A DNA stretch of 64,000 bases, from NCBI GenBank assembly GCA_025989215.1, contig JAPDNP010000007.1:186001-250000 (forward strand), written 5' to 3'. The notes below the pieces were generated by a model, which worked only from the letters and a program-made list of their open reading frames with translations, was not told where the DNA came from and made no database searches. This stretch comes from Neisseriaceae bacterium JH1-16. GTDB lineage: Bacteria > Pseudomonadota > Gammaproteobacteria > Burkholderiales > Chromobacteriaceae. The position numbers and the translations under genes were made by a program. Within the stretch, counting starts at the first letter, position 1; every line of letters starts with the position of its first letter. Below, piece after piece: positions 24,917 through 33,706 of this stretch.

Positions 24917-25681
24917 CTAGTCCTTATCGTTGTCCTGCAGCTTGTCGGCGGTGCGCTCCACCTGTTTCCAGAAGCCGCGCAGGATGTCGATCTCCTCGCG
25001 CTCCACGTCGGCGCGGCCGAACAGGCGGCGCATGCGGCGCATCAACCGCTCGCTGTTGCGGCGCTCGAAATAGCCGCTCTTGGCCATCGCGCTCTCCAGA
25101 TGGCCGAGCATGCCCTCGACCTCGGCGTGGGTCGCCGGCAGCGATTCCTGCTCCAGGTGCGGCAGCGGCATCTCGACCTGGCTGAACAGCTCGTAGCACA
25201 GCACCTGCACCGCCTGCGACAGGTTCAGCGAGAAGTAGTCCGGATTGCCCGGAATCGTCACCAGCCGGTTGCACAGCTCGACCTCGTCGATCGACAGGCC
25301 GAAGGTCTCGTTACCAAACACCAGCGCCACCTGCTCGCCGGCCTGGGCACGGGCCAGCAGCTCCGGCACCGCCTCGCGCGGCGTCGCCAGCGGCGTGGTC
25401 AGCTCGCGGCGGCGGCTGGTCAGCGCGCAGGCGATGGTCACGTCGGCCAGTGCGTCGGCCAGCGTCGGCAGCACGGTGGCGCGCTCCAGCACGTCCACCG
25501 CGCCGGAGGCCAGCGTGTCGGCCTCCGGGTGTGGAAACGCCTTCGGCTCGACCAGATACAGATTGGTCAGGCCCATGGTTTTCATCGCGCGGGCAGCCGA
25601 ACCGACGTTACCCGGGTGGCTCGGTCGCGCCAGCACGACGCGAATGTTCTTCAAAAAATCAGGGACTTCGGGTTTATTCAT
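24917..25681 (-). CDS. trmJ: tRNA (cytidine/uridine-32-2'-O)-methyltransferase TrmJ
   Basis: A 254-aa SPOUT-class methyltransferase. Motifs include the N-terminal VVLARPSHPGNVGSAARAMKTMG and the knot region VFGNETFGLS...IPGNPDYFSLNLSQAVQV, which binds S-adenosylmethionine. It methylates the 2'-OH of nucleotide 32 in the anticodon loop. The C-terminal helical tail is longer than the catalytic domain needs, as in TrmJ. It diverges from suhB across about 145 bp. Confidence 0.93.
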   Translation of the reverse strand: MNKPEVPDFLKNIRVVLARPSHPGNVGSAARAMKTMGLTNLYLVEPKAFPHPEADTLASGAVDVLERATVLPTLADALADVTIACALTSRRRELTTPLATPREAVPELLARAQAGEQVALVFGNETFGLSIDEVELCNRLVTIPGNPDYFSLNLSQAVQVLCYELFSQVEMPLPHLEQESLPATHAEVEGMLGHLESAMAKSGYFERRNSERLMRRMRRLFGRADVEREEIDILRGFWKQVERTADKLQDNDKD

Positions 25682-25720
25682 GAGTAGTTGTCGCGTACAA
25701 TGTCAGCCATATTTCAAAGA

Positions 25721-25742
25721 CCCGCGTTCTGCGCGGGTTTTT
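25721..25742 (+). terminator. intrinsic terminator in the suhB leader region
   Basis: CCCGCG (25721-25726) / CGCGGG (25732-25737) then five T, oriented to the right, lying between the divergent trmJ and suhB starts. A TACAAT -10-like hexamer lies at 25696-25701. No gene ends here, so it would stop transcripts heading into suhB or a very short RNA. Confidence 0.6.
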
Positions 25743-25825
25743 ATCGTTCCTTAACCCATATTGTAACGACGCAGGCCGCCCGACGCTCGGGCCGGCGGCG
25801 TCAGACCGTGTAGAAAAGGCCAGAC

Positions 25826-26617
25826 ATGCATCCTATGCTCAATGTCGCGGTGAAAGCCGCGCGCCGTGCTGCCACCGTGATCCAGCGCGCTTCGCTGAAC
25901 GTCGACGTGATCCGCGTCGAGCGCAAGAAAGCCAACGACTTCGTGTCCGAAGTCGACCGCAACGCCGAAGCGGCGATCATCGAGACCATTCTCGAAGCGT
26001 ATCCAAAGCATGGCGTGTTGGCCGAAGAATCCGGCGCACAGGGCATCGGCCAGTCCGAATACGAGTGGATCATCGACCCGCTCGACGGCACCACCAACTT
26101 CCTGCACGGTCACCAGCAATATGCGGTCTCGATCGCCCTCGCTCACAAGGGCCAGATCCAGCAAGCCGTAGTCTACGACCCGAACCGTAACGACCTGTTC
26201 ACCGCCAGCCGCGGTGTCGGCGCGTTCTTGAACGACCGTCGCATCCGCGTCTCCAAGCGCATCAACATGAACGAATGCCTGATCGCCACCGGCTTCCCGG
26301 TGGTCGACCAGTCGATGATCGACACCTACTTCGCGATGCTGAAGGACGTGCTGGCCAAGACCGCCGGCGGCCGCCGCGAAGGTTCAGCCGCGCTCGACCT
26401 GGCCAACGTGGCCTGCGGTCGCGTCGATGGTTTCTTCGAATTCAACCTGAAGCCGTGGGACATCGCCGCGGGCGCTCTGATCGTCCAGGAAGCCGGCGGC
26501 ATCGTCACCGACCTGGTCGGCGAAGACAGCTGGTTGGAATCGGGCGACATCGTCGCCGCCAACCCGAAGGTGCTGGGCCAACTGCTGCACATCTTCGCGC
26601 CGCACCTCAAAGGCTGA
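25826..26617 (+). CDS. suhB: inositol-1-monophosphatase family protein SuhB
   Basis: 263 aa. Metal-binding motifs EES (VLAEESG, about residue 67), WIIDPLDGTTNF (about 82-93) and the C-terminal WDIAAGALIVQEAGG define the Li+-sensitive inositol monophosphatase family. In E. coli SuhB also joins rRNA antitermination complexes. One 10-mer lies at 26017-26026. It is preceded by a leader with an intrinsic terminator and followed by a strong one. Confidence 0.95.
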   Translation: MHPMLNVAVKAARRAATVIQRASLNVDVIRVERKKANDFVSEVDRNAEAAIIETILEAYPKHGVLAEESGAQGIGQSEYEWIIDPLDGTTNFLHGHQQYAVSIALAHKGQIQQAVVYDPNRNDLFTASRGVGAFLNDRRIRVSKRINMNECLIATGFPVVDQSMIDTYFAMLKDVLAKTAGGRREGSAALDLANVACGRVDGFFEFNLKPWDIAAGALIVQEAGGIVTDLVGEDSWLESGDIVAANPKVLGQLLHIFAPHLKG

Positions 26618-26640
26618 TCGGGCCGAGTCCATCGCCAGCT

Positions 26641-26676
26641 ACAACGCCCTGCCCCGTGCAGGGCGTTGTCGTTTCT
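26641..26676 (+). terminator. intrinsic terminator of suhB
   Basis: Perfect 12-base stem ACAACGCCCTGC (26641-26652) / GCAGGGCGTTGT (26658-26669), loop CCCGT, then CGTTTCT. Near-copy of the iscX terminator. Confidence 0.75.
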
Positions 26677-26681
26677 GCCGC

Positions 26682-28457
26682 CTAGCGCACCACGACGGTG
26701 ACGCTGGTTCGCGGCGGCAGCCGCAATGTCTCGCGATAGCTGCCCTGCACCTGCGGGCGCACCAGCGGAAAGAAACCCAGCGGCGCCAGCGACGCCGGCA
26801 GGGTCGTGGGCAATCGCGGCGAGGGCCGGTAGTAGGCGCCGTCGAGAGGCAGTAGCGTATAGCCCGCCTCGCTGCGCGCCGGGAAGCCGAAACCCGCCGG
26901 CGAGCCCGCCGCCGGCAACAGCGCGATCGACGCGCCGAAGCGGCGCAGCGCCTGCTGCGCACCCTCGCCCCCCGCCTGCTGGAGCGCGTTGTCCAGCACC
27001 CGCCACGAGTCGCTGGTACTCAGGTTGCGCAACAGCCGCTGATAGAAGCCGATGCCGTACTGGCGCAGCAGATAGGCGCCGAAGCTGCCACCGCTGTCGT
27101 AGCTGTAACAGGGGTTGTCCGGGTCGAACATCGTGAAGACGGTGATGGTGCAATTGAACCCGCCGAACTCTCCCCAATACAGCCCGCTCAACAGCCGCCC
27201 GTCGCGAATCGGGTGGAAAGCGAAGCCGAGCCGCTCGGCGATCACGTCTTCCATCATCATCGCGGTCATCTCCTCCAGCCACGGCTGGAACGCCTGCGCC
27301 TGACTGGCGGGCGGCCGCACTGAGCGCTGGTAGAAATTGACCAGGTGCAGCAGCTCGTGCGCCAGCGCGGAGGTCATCAATTGCATGCCGTCGATCGGCC
27401 CGGCCTGATAGAAGCTTTCCGCCCGCAGCACGATGCTGAGCGCCTCGTTGCTGTGGCCCAGGTAGGCATCGTACGCCGGGTCGCCGCTGGGGCCGTCCAG
27501 CCAGGCATCGGCCGGGCTGAAGTAGCCGTCGGCGGGATCGACCAGATCGCCGGCAATCAGAATATCGACGTCCTGCTGCGGGCCGATCAGCTCTGCAACA
27601 TCATGTGTGCCCCATGGTGCGCCGGCCAGCCCGGTCACCATGCGGTACACCGAGTTCGGCCCGACCACCAGCTGCTGCATCAGCCGGTCGAGCATCGCGT
27701 CGCTGATGCGATCGGCGCGGTACTGCTCATCAACCACCCACAGATTGATCCGCCGGCTGCCGTCGGCCACCGGCTGCTGACGCAGCAGCGTCGCCGCGCG
27801 GCGGTTACGCACCGAGGAGTCCTCGTTGCCGCTGGCGGCATCCACCCACCAGTCGCGCGCGTCACCCAGTTGGGCGGCGATGGTCATCGTGCGTGCCTGC
27901 ACCCGGGCGTCGCGCTGGCGGGAGCGCCCGTCAGGCTGTTGTCGTGTCCGTTCCAGTTGCAGGCTTGCCCAGGCTTGCTGGGTCAGATGGCGGCTGCCAG
28001 CGCGCGGCGCACCGCTGCGGCGCTCGAGCCCATGCAAGGTGGCGATGCGACTCCACTGCAAGGGCAACGCCGAGCGCGGGTACAGCGCCAGGGCCGGCAA
28101 CGCTTGCTCGACCGCGCCATGGTTGGTCAACACCAGCTGCACATCCTTGCCGGGAATGCCGTCGATCTGCAGCGACAGCTCGACCGGCTGCGCACTGTCG
28201 TTGCTGTACTGCCAGACACCGACGCCCTGCCCGGCATAGCGGGTGGCGTCCAGTGCCCCACAAGCCGGGCCGCTGCAATCGGCCACCAGCCCCGGCCGCA
28301 CCGGTGTGGTCACCGGCCCACCGGGCGCCGTGCCCGAGCTCGCGGATGAATCACCCGTTCCGCCTCCACCACCACAGCCTGCCAATAGCCCGCCGAGCAG
28401 CAACACCACCGCGCCATAGCGCAGCGCCAGCCCTGCCCGGGTTCCGAGTCTTTTCAC
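26682..28457 (-). CDS. M30-like zinc metallopeptidase lipoprotein
   Basis: 591 aa. The type II signal MKRLGTRAGLALRYGAVVLLLGGLLAGC is followed by a Gly run and a Ser/Thr/Pro-rich linker, so it is probably surface- or periplasm-tethered. The centre has HELLHLVNFYQR (HExxH zinc site, near residue 370) with EEMTAMMMEDV downstream as a possible third ligand, fitting peptidase family M30 (hyicolysin type). The C-terminal domain has no recognised match. It has no partner genes nearby, and the substrate is unknown. Cys residues after the lipobox could form disulfides. Confidence 0.7.
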   Translation of the reverse strand: MKRLGTRAGLALRYGAVVLLLGGLLAGCGGGGGTGDSSASSGTAPGGPVTTPVRPGLVADCSGPACGALDATRYAGQGVGVWQYSNDSAQPVELSLQIDGIPGKDVQLVLTNHGAVEQALPALALYPRSALPLQWSRIATLHGLERRSGAPRAGSRHLTQQAWASLQLERTRQQPDGRSRQRDARVQARTMTIAAQLGDARDWWVDAASGNEDSSVRNRRAATLLRQQPVADGSRRINLWVVDEQYRADRISDAMLDRLMQQLVVGPNSVYRMVTGLAGAPWGTHDVAELIGPQQDVDILIAGDLVDPADGYFSPADAWLDGPSGDPAYDAYLGHSNEALSIVLRAESFYQAGPIDGMQLMTSALAHELLHLVNFYQRSVRPPASQAQAFQPWLEEMTAMMMEDVIAERLGFAFHPIRDGRLLSGLYWGEFGGFNCTITVFTMFDPDNPCYSYDSGGSFGAYLLRQYGIGFYQRLLRNLSTSDSWRVLDNALQQAGGEGAQQALRRFGASIALLPAAGSPAGFGFPARSEAGYTLLPLDGAYYRPSPRLPTTLPASLAPLGFFPLVRPQVQGSYRETLRLPPRTSVTVVVR

Positions 28458-28618
28458 CTTGCCATCCCTGCCAGCGCTTCAATCCATCATCATGAATAAA
28501 TAGGCATGGTTACGCAAAGTTACTTTCGGCACGCCAGGCTTCATTTGCAGAGACGGCGATGGACATCCCAGCGCAGCGCCCTGTCAGTCGGACGGTTGGC
28601 CGAAGCCGCTGCCCACCC

Positions 28619-29509
28619 TCAGCCCGGCGCCTTGCCCAGTAGCGGTTCTTCACTCAACCGCTCCTGCAGAAAATCGCAGAACGCCCGGATCCGGGCGACC
28701 CGTTTCAGATCGGGATGGGTCAGCAGCCACAGCGGGGTGTCGAGCGCGGGGTCGGGTTCGGCCAACCTCACCAGCGGCGGGTCGGCCTCGGCCAGCAGGC
28801 ACAGCAGCATGCCGACGCCCAGGCCGTGCCGCACCGCATCGACCATGCCGACCAGGCTGTCTGCACTGAACACGATGCGCTCGGCCGGCACCTGGCGGCG
28901 CAGCCAGGCCGCCTGCGCCAGGTGCGCCAGGCTGTCATCCGGTGCGACCCAGTCGTGCTCGGCCCAGCCAGTCGCCGCTGCCCGGCCGGCGAGATAGCTG
29001 CTCGCCGCATACGGCGCGGTCTGCAGCCGCCCGAGCCGGCGCCCGATCAGGTTGTCCGGCGGGCTCGAGGTTGGCCGAACGGCCACATCGGCCTCGCGCT
29101 GCGTCAGGCTCAGAAAGCTGTTGCCGGTCACCAGCTGTAGCTGGATGCCGGGATAGGCACGGCGAAACGCCGCCAGATGCGGCATCAACAGCGGCACCAA
29201 CGTGTCGGTGCTGGTCAGCCGCAGCGTGCCGGACAGCTGAGCGTCGTGGCCGGCGAGTCGCCGCTGCGCCGCCTCGATCTGCTCGCCGACCCCGTCCAGC
29301 TCCTCGCGCAGCGCCTCGCCGGCCGCCGTCATCAGATAGCCGCTGTGCAGCCGCTCGAACAGCCGCACCCCGAGCCGGGTCTCCAGATGATCGAGCCGGC
29401 GCAGCACCGTCGAATGGTTGACGCCCAACCGCCGCGCCGCCGCCGACAGCGAGCCGGCCCGGTGCACCGCCAGGAAATAGCGCAGGTCGTCCCACTCCAT
29501 GTCATGCAT
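28619..29509 (-). CDS. LysR-family transcriptional regulator
   Basis: A 296-aa LysR regulator. The N-terminal winged HTH (DLRYFLAVHRAGSLSAAARRLGVNHSTVLRRLDHLE) is followed by a two-lobed effector domain. HSTVLRRL marks the subgroup often next to GST or oxidoreductase targets. It diverges from a GST-SMR gene pair across a dyad at 29522-29541, so it probably controls them. The start may be ATG 29509 or 29500. Two 10-mers lie inside (28757 reverse, 29070). Confidence 0.9.
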   Translation of the reverse strand: MHDMEWDDLRYFLAVHRAGSLSAAARRLGVNHSTVLRRLDHLETRLGVRLFERLHSGYLMTAAGEALREELDGVGEQIEAAQRRLAGHDAQLSGTLRLTSTDTLVPLLMPHLAAFRRAYPGIQLQLVTGNSFLSLTQREADVAVRPTSSPPDNLIGRRLGRLQTAPYAASSYLAGRAAATGWAEHDWVAPDDSLAHLAQAAWLRRQVPAERIVFSADSLVGMVDAVRHGLGVGMLLCLLAEADPPLVRLAEPDPALDTPLWLLTHPDLKRVARIRAFCDFLQERLSEEPLLGKAPG

Positions 29510-29521
29510 TTTTGCAGCTCA

Positions 29522-29553
29522 ATTCGGCATTTATTGCCAATGTTAATGCTATA
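29522..29553. promoter_or_regulatory. LysR-type dyad and extended -10 of the GST gene
   Basis: ATTCGGCA-TTTAT-TGCCAAT (29522-29541) is an inverted repeat of LysR operator type between the divergent genes. Just after it, TGCTATAAC (about 29547-29555) is a good extended -10 for the plus-strand GST. Confidence 0.5.
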
Positions 29554-29605
29554 ACGCATAGCCTAGAGTGGACACCATCATCTCGCCACCCTGATGGAGT
29601 CCGCC

Positions 29606-30223
29606 ATGCTGACGCTGTATACCGCCCACACGCCGAACGGCCACAAGGCCGCGATCGCGCTGCACGAACTGGCGCTGCCACACACCGTGCGCAGCGTCGA
29701 CCTCGCCGCCGGCGAGCAACACCGCGCGGCATTCCTGGCGCTCAACCCCAATAACAAGATCCCGGTGCTGGTCGACGACGACCAGACCATCTTCGAGTCC
29801 GGCGCCATCCTGATCCACCTGGCCGACAAGACCGGCCGCCTGCTGCCCGCCGAGCCGGCGGCGCGCAGCGTCGCGCTGCAATGGCTGTTCCTGCAGGTGG
29901 GCAGCATCGGCCCGATGCTCGGCCAGCTGTGGTGGTTCCGGCACGGCAGCCCGACCCCCAACCCGGCGGCGCTAGAGCGCTACCAGCGCGAGACGCTGCG
30001 CCTCTACGGCGTGATCGAGCGCCGCCTTGAGACGGCCGCCTACCTCGCCGGCGACGACTACAGCATCGCCGACATCGCCAGCTACCCGTGGCTGGCCACC
30101 CACGAGGAACTGGGCATCCCGATTGCCGACTACCCGCGGCTGCGCGACTGGCTCGCACTGATCGGCCAACGTCCCGCCGTACAGCGCGGCATGCAGGCGC
30201 CGCGCGACGGCGCGAACCGATAA
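29606..30223 (+). CDS. glutathione S-transferase family protein
   Basis: About 205 aa from ATG 29606 (MLTLYTAHTPNGHKAAIAL; GGAG six bases upstream). The thioredoxin-like domain has NKIPVLVDDDQTIFESGAILIHLAD, the glutathione-binding SNAIL-type segment; the helical domain follows. TPNGHK at the active site places it near the YghU/YfcG-type disulfide-bond oxidoreductases. It is co-transcribed with an SMR transporter 10 bp downstream and probably controlled by the divergent LysR. Confidence 0.88.
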   Translation: MLTLYTAHTPNGHKAAIALHELALPHTVRSVDLAAGEQHRAAFLALNPNNKIPVLVDDDQTIFESGAILIHLADKTGRLLPAEPAARSVALQWLFLQVGSIGPMLGQLWWFRHGSPTPNPAALERYQRETLRLYGVIERRLETAAYLAGDDYSIADIASYPWLATHEELGIPIADYPRLRDWLALIGQRPAVQRGMQAPRDGANR

Positions 30224-30233
30224 GGAGAGCACC

Positions 30234-30551
30234 ATGGCCTGGTTACTGTTACTCGCCGCCGGCCTCGTCGAGATCGCGATGGCGCTGGCGCTGAAATACG
30301 CCGACGGCGGCAGCCGCCCGGGGATGCTGGCCCTGGGCCTGGGCGCCGCGCTGGTCAGCCTGGTGCTGTTGACCGGTGCGCTGAAGACGCTGCCGGTCGG
30401 CACCGCCTACGCGATCTGGACCGGCATCGGCGCGATCGGCATCACGCTGATCGGCATCCTGCTGCTGGGCGAGAGCTTCGCGCCGCTGCGGCTGGGCTGC
30501 ATCGCGCTGATTTTCGCCGGCATAGCCGGGCTGAAACTGCTGCCGTCCTGA
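30234..30551 (+). CDS. small multidrug resistance (SMR) family transporter, Gdx/SugE-like
   Basis: 105 aa with four hydrophobic helices, the membrane-embedded Glu in AAGLVEIAMALALKYADG (Glu13) and AYAIWTGIGAIG in helix 3. This pattern fits SugE/Gdx guanidinium exporters more than EmrE drug exporters, though I cannot separate them surely. AAGGAGAG precedes the ATG. It follows the GST by 10 bp. The stop codon is at the edge of MITE-like copy B. Confidence 0.82.
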   Translation: MAWLLLLAAGLVEIAMALALKYADGGSRPGMLALGLGAALVSLVLLTGALKTLPVGTAYAIWTGIGAIGITLIGILLLGESFAPLRLGCIALIFAGIAGLKLLPS

Positions 30552-30696
30552 GAACCTGCTCACGATCTACTGCACTCGGGTGATCCTGCGTTGAAATGCT
30601 GCTCAAAATGCTCATGGACTCCATGTCCATTCCGCTTTTTCGCGTCATTTCGCCTTGTCTGACCCTTCGTTCGCGAGATCGTGCACTGGTTCTGAG
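30548..30696. mobile_element. MITE-like element, copy B
   Basis: The ends are inverted: CTGAGAACCTGCTCACGATCT (left, 30548-30568) against CTCAGAACCAGTGCACGATCT (complement of the right, 30676-30696), 17 of 21 identical. Read in reverse, its interior GTCCATGAGCATTTTGAGCAGC (about 30599-30620) matches copy A at 3156-3177, and the terminal GCAGTAGATCGTGAGCAGG aligns with GCAGCAAGATTATGAACGG of copy A. It has no open frame. The left end overlaps the SMR stop codon. More decayed than copy A; no clear target duplication. Confidence 0.55.
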
Positions 30697-30726
30697 CCCT
30701 GCTGAGGACGGAGTCTTGCCCCTCTC

Positions 30727-30751
30727 ACCGCCCCCGCCTTCCGGGGGCGGT
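30727..30751 (+). terminator. GC hairpin between MITE copy B and mutS
   Basis: Perfect 10-base stem ACCGCCCCCG (30727-30736) / CGGGGGCGGT (30742-30751), no T run. Probably the 3' stem of the GST-SMR transcript. Confidence 0.5.
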
Positions 30752-30821
30752 ACGCTTGTCGAGAAGCCGGCGCCGCGCTCCGGTAGAATGGCGGGTCAAT
30801 GTATCAAGACCCATTCAAGCC

Positions 30822-33389
30822 ATGGACCGCGCAGTGAACAAAGACAAGGCCCCCGCCCATACGCCAATGATGGCGCAGTACTTTTCGTTGAAAAAAGACC
30901 ATCCGGACAAGCTGCTGTTCTACCGCATGGGCGACTTCTACGAGCTGTTCTACGAGGATGCGGAGAAGGCCTCGCGGTTATTGGACATCACCCTGACCAC
31001 CCGCGGCGCCACTGCCGGCGTGCCGATCAAGATGGCCGGCGTGCCCTACCACGCCGCCGAGGGCTATCTGGCGCGGCTGGTGAAACTCGGCGAATCGGTA
31101 GCGATCGCCGAGCAGATCGGCGACCCGGCGCTCGCGAAGGGCCCGGTGGAGCGCAAGGTAGTGCGGGTGGTGACGCCGGGCACCTTGACCGACGCCGCCT
31201 TGCTCGACGACAAGCGCGACAACCGCGTGCTGGCGCTCAACAGCCTGCGCGGCACCCTGGGGCTCGGCTGGATCTCGCTCGCCAGCGGTGAATTCCGCCT
31301 GCAGCAGACCAGCATCGACGAGCTCGCGAGCGAACTGGAGCGGCTGCGCCCGGCCGAGATCGTGCTGCCGGACGGCCTGGACATCCCGCTATTGTCCCAG
31401 CTCGGCATCCCCAGCCAGCGCCTGCCGGCCTGGCAGTTCGACGCCGAATCGTCCACCGCCACGCTGACCCGCCACTTCGGCACCCGGGATCTCGCCGGTT
31501 TCGGCGTCGACGGCATGCACGTGGCGATCGGCTGTGCCGGCGCGCTGCTCGAATACGTCAAATCCACCCAGGGCGTGCAGCCCAGCCACATCGCGAGCCT
31601 CGCGGTCGAAGACGCGCGCGAGCTGATCCGTCTCGACGCCGCCACCCGCCGCAATCTGGAGCTGACCGAAACGATCCGCGGCGAGCCGAGCCCGACATTG
31701 CTGTCGCTGCTCGACACCTGCGCCACCAGCATGGGCAGCCGTCTGCTCGCCCACTGGCTGCACCACCCGATCCGCCGCCACGGCAAGTTGGCCGAACGGC
31801 TGTCGGCGGTGCGCGTACTGCGCGATGCCTGGCAGGATGTGCGCGACAGCCTCGCCGAAGTCGGCGACGTCGAGCGCATCACCGCGCGCGTCGCCTTGCG
31901 CAGCGCCCGGCCGCGCGATCTCGCCGCCTTGCGCGACAGCCTGAAGGCGCTGGAGGCGACGCGAACGTTGGCCGAACGACTGGACAGCCCCTTGCTGCAA
32001 CAGCTCGCCGGCGTGCTGCCGCGCGAGTCGGAAGTCGCCGCGCTGCTGGCCCGGTCCATCCTGCCGGAGCCGGCCACTTTCCTGCGCGACGGCGGCGTGA
32101 TCAACCACGGTTATTCGCCGACGCTCGACGAGCTGCGCGCGATCCAGCAGAACTGCGGCGACTTTCTGTTGCAGTTGGAGGCGCGCGAGAAGGAACGCAC
32201 CGGCATCAGCACGCTGAAGGTCGAGTACAACCGCGTGCACGGCTTCTACATCGAGGTGACCAAGGCGCAGGGCGACAAGGTGCCGGACGACTACCGCCGC
32301 CGCCAGACGCTGAAGAACGCCGAGCGCTACATCACCCCGGAGCTGAAGGAATTCGAGGACAAGGCACTGTCGGCCAACGACCGCGCGCTGATGCTGGAGA
32401 AGCAGCTCTACGAGTCGCTGCTCGACGAGCTGGCCGCCCACATCGCCGAGCTGAAGCTGGTCGCCCAGGCCACCGCCAGCCTCGACGTGCTCGCCACCTT
32501 GGCCGAACGCGCCGACACGCTCGGCTATGTCGAGCCCGAGTTCGTGCCGGGCGTGCAGCTGACCATCGAGAACGGCCGCCACCCGGTGGTCGAGGCCGAG
32601 GTCGACCGCTTCATCGCCAACGACACCCGGCTCGCCGACGAGCGCAAGCTGCTGTTGATCACCGGCCCGAACATGGGCGGTAAGTCGACCTATATGCGCC
32701 AAGTGGCGCTGATCACCCTGCTCGCCCACATCGGCAGCTTTGTGCCGGCCGACCGCGCGGTGATCGGCGAGGTGGACCGCATCTTCACCCGCATCGGCGC
32801 GTCGGACGACCTGGCCGGCGGGCGCTCGACCTTCATGGTCGAGATGACCGAGACCGCCAACATCCTCAACAACGCCACCGAGCACTCGCTGGTGTTGATG
32901 GACGAGGTCGGCCGCGGCACCTCCACCTTCGACGGCCTGGCACTGGCCTGGGCGATCGCGCGCGCGCTGATCGACAAGAACCGCGCGTACACCTTGTTCG
33001 CCACCCACTACTTCGAGCTGACCCGCCTCGCCGACGAGTTCGCCCAGGTCGCCAACGTGCATCTGAGTGCGGTCGAGCACAAGGACAGCATCGTGTTCCT
33101 GCATCATGTCGAGGACGGTCCGGCGAGCCAGAGCTACGGTCTGGCGGTAGCGCAACTGGCCGGCGTGCCGGGCAAGGTGATCCGCGAGGCGAAGCGTCAC
33201 TTGGCCGAGCTGGAATCGCAGGCCGCCAGCGCGCACCGCCAGCCCGACCTGTTCACCGCACCGCTGGCCGAACCGGCCGAGCCGGCGCCGCATCCGGTGG
33301 TGGACAGGCTGGCCGACCTAGACCCGGACAGCCTGAGCCCGCGCGAGGCGCTGGCACTGCTGTACGAGCTACGGGCACTGGCGCAGTAA
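30822..33389 (+). CDS. mutS: DNA mismatch repair protein MutS
   Basis: 855 aa from ATG 30822, which follows a TAGAAT -10 (30784-30789); the frame is open from 30756 but that would start before the promoter. The mismatch-binding [15 protein letters not shown] is near residue 38. The ATPase has Walker [15 protein letters not shown], Walker [17 protein letters not shown] and ATHYFELT. It recognises mismatches and recruits MutL. Length is equal to E. coli (853 aa). Two exact 10-mers (31787, 31977) encode Leu-Ala-Glu with TTG. Confidence 0.97.
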   Translation: MDRAVNKDKAPAHTPMMAQYFSLKKDHPDKLLFYRMGDFYELFYEDAEKASRLLDITLTTRGATAGVPIKMAGVPYHAAEGYLARLVKLGESVAIAEQIGDPALAKGPVERKVVRVVTPGTLTDAALLDDKRDNRVLALNSLRGTLGLGWISLASGEFRLQQTSIDELASELERLRPAEIVLPDGLDIPLLSQLGIPSQRLPAWQFDAESSTATLTRHFGTRDLAGFGVDGMHVAIGCAGALLEYVKSTQGVQPSHIASLAVEDARELIRLDAATRRNLELTETIRGEPSPTLLSLLDTCATSMGSRLLAHWLHHPIRRHGKLAERLSAVRVLRDAWQDVRDSLAEVGDVERITARVALRSARPRDLAALRDSLKALEATRTLAERLDSPLLQQLAGVLPRESEVAALLARSILPEPATFLRDGGVINHGYSPTLDELRAIQQNCGDFLLQLEAREKERTGISTLKVEYNRVHGFYIEVTKAQGDKVPDDYRRRQTLKNAERYITPELKEFEDKALSANDRALMLEKQLYESLLDELAAHIAELKLVAQATASLDVLATLAERADTLGYVEPEFVPGVQLTIENGRHPVVEAEVDRFIANDTRLADERKLLLITGPNMGGKSTYMRQVALITLLAHIGSFVPADRAVIGEVDRIFTRIGASDDLAGGRSTFMVEMTETANILNNATEHSLVLMDEVGRGTSTFDGLALAWAIARALIDKNRAYTLFATHYFELTRLADEFAQVANVHLSAVEHKDSIVFLHHVEDGPASQSYGLAVAQLAGVPGKVIREAKRHLAELESQAASAHRQPDLFTAPLAEPAEPAPHPVVDRLADLDPDSLSPREALALLYELRALAQ

Positions 33390-33504
33390 GTCCTGCCAAC
33401 CCCTTGATCTAGTTGAGCAGACCCGATCCTGCCCAACACCTCGTCAAGGGGGCCGCGCCGAGCGGCATTGGCGGCGCCAAACCGGCCCCAGCAGGGCACC
33501 GTCC

Positions 33505-33534
33505 ATGGCCGAGCTGACCACTCGGCCATTTTTT
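33505..33534 (+). terminator. intrinsic terminator of mutS
   Basis: ATGGCCGAG (33505-33513) / CTCGGCCAT (33521-33529), seven-base loop, six T. Confidence 0.85.
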
Positions 33535-33551
33535 CATTCCAAATCGCAAAA

Positions 33552-33573
33552 TATGTCTTATTTTTAAAACATA
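33552..33573. promoter_or_regulatory. AT-rich dyad upstream of unknown gene at 33707
   Basis: TATGTCTTA (33552-33560) / TAAAACATA (33565-33573), eight of nine positions paired across four T. Operator-like, between the mutS terminator and the next gene. No regulator assigned; the ATGT...ACAT form is loosely like Rrf2- or Fur-type sites. Confidence 0.35.
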
Positions 33574-33706
33574 GCGCTGCTGGTAACCTACGTTATCAAA
33601 TTTGTACCGTTCGTCATCGCAGCGCAAAAACAACCGGCGAGAGAACCGGGGTTTTCTATAGTGAACATCGCATCGTCAATAAAAGAAAAGTTTGGAGCTT
33701 TACGTC

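Noticed and set aside
31389-33293. 634-aa minus-strand open frame
   Set aside because: Antisense shadow of mutS with no recognisable motif and no start signal.
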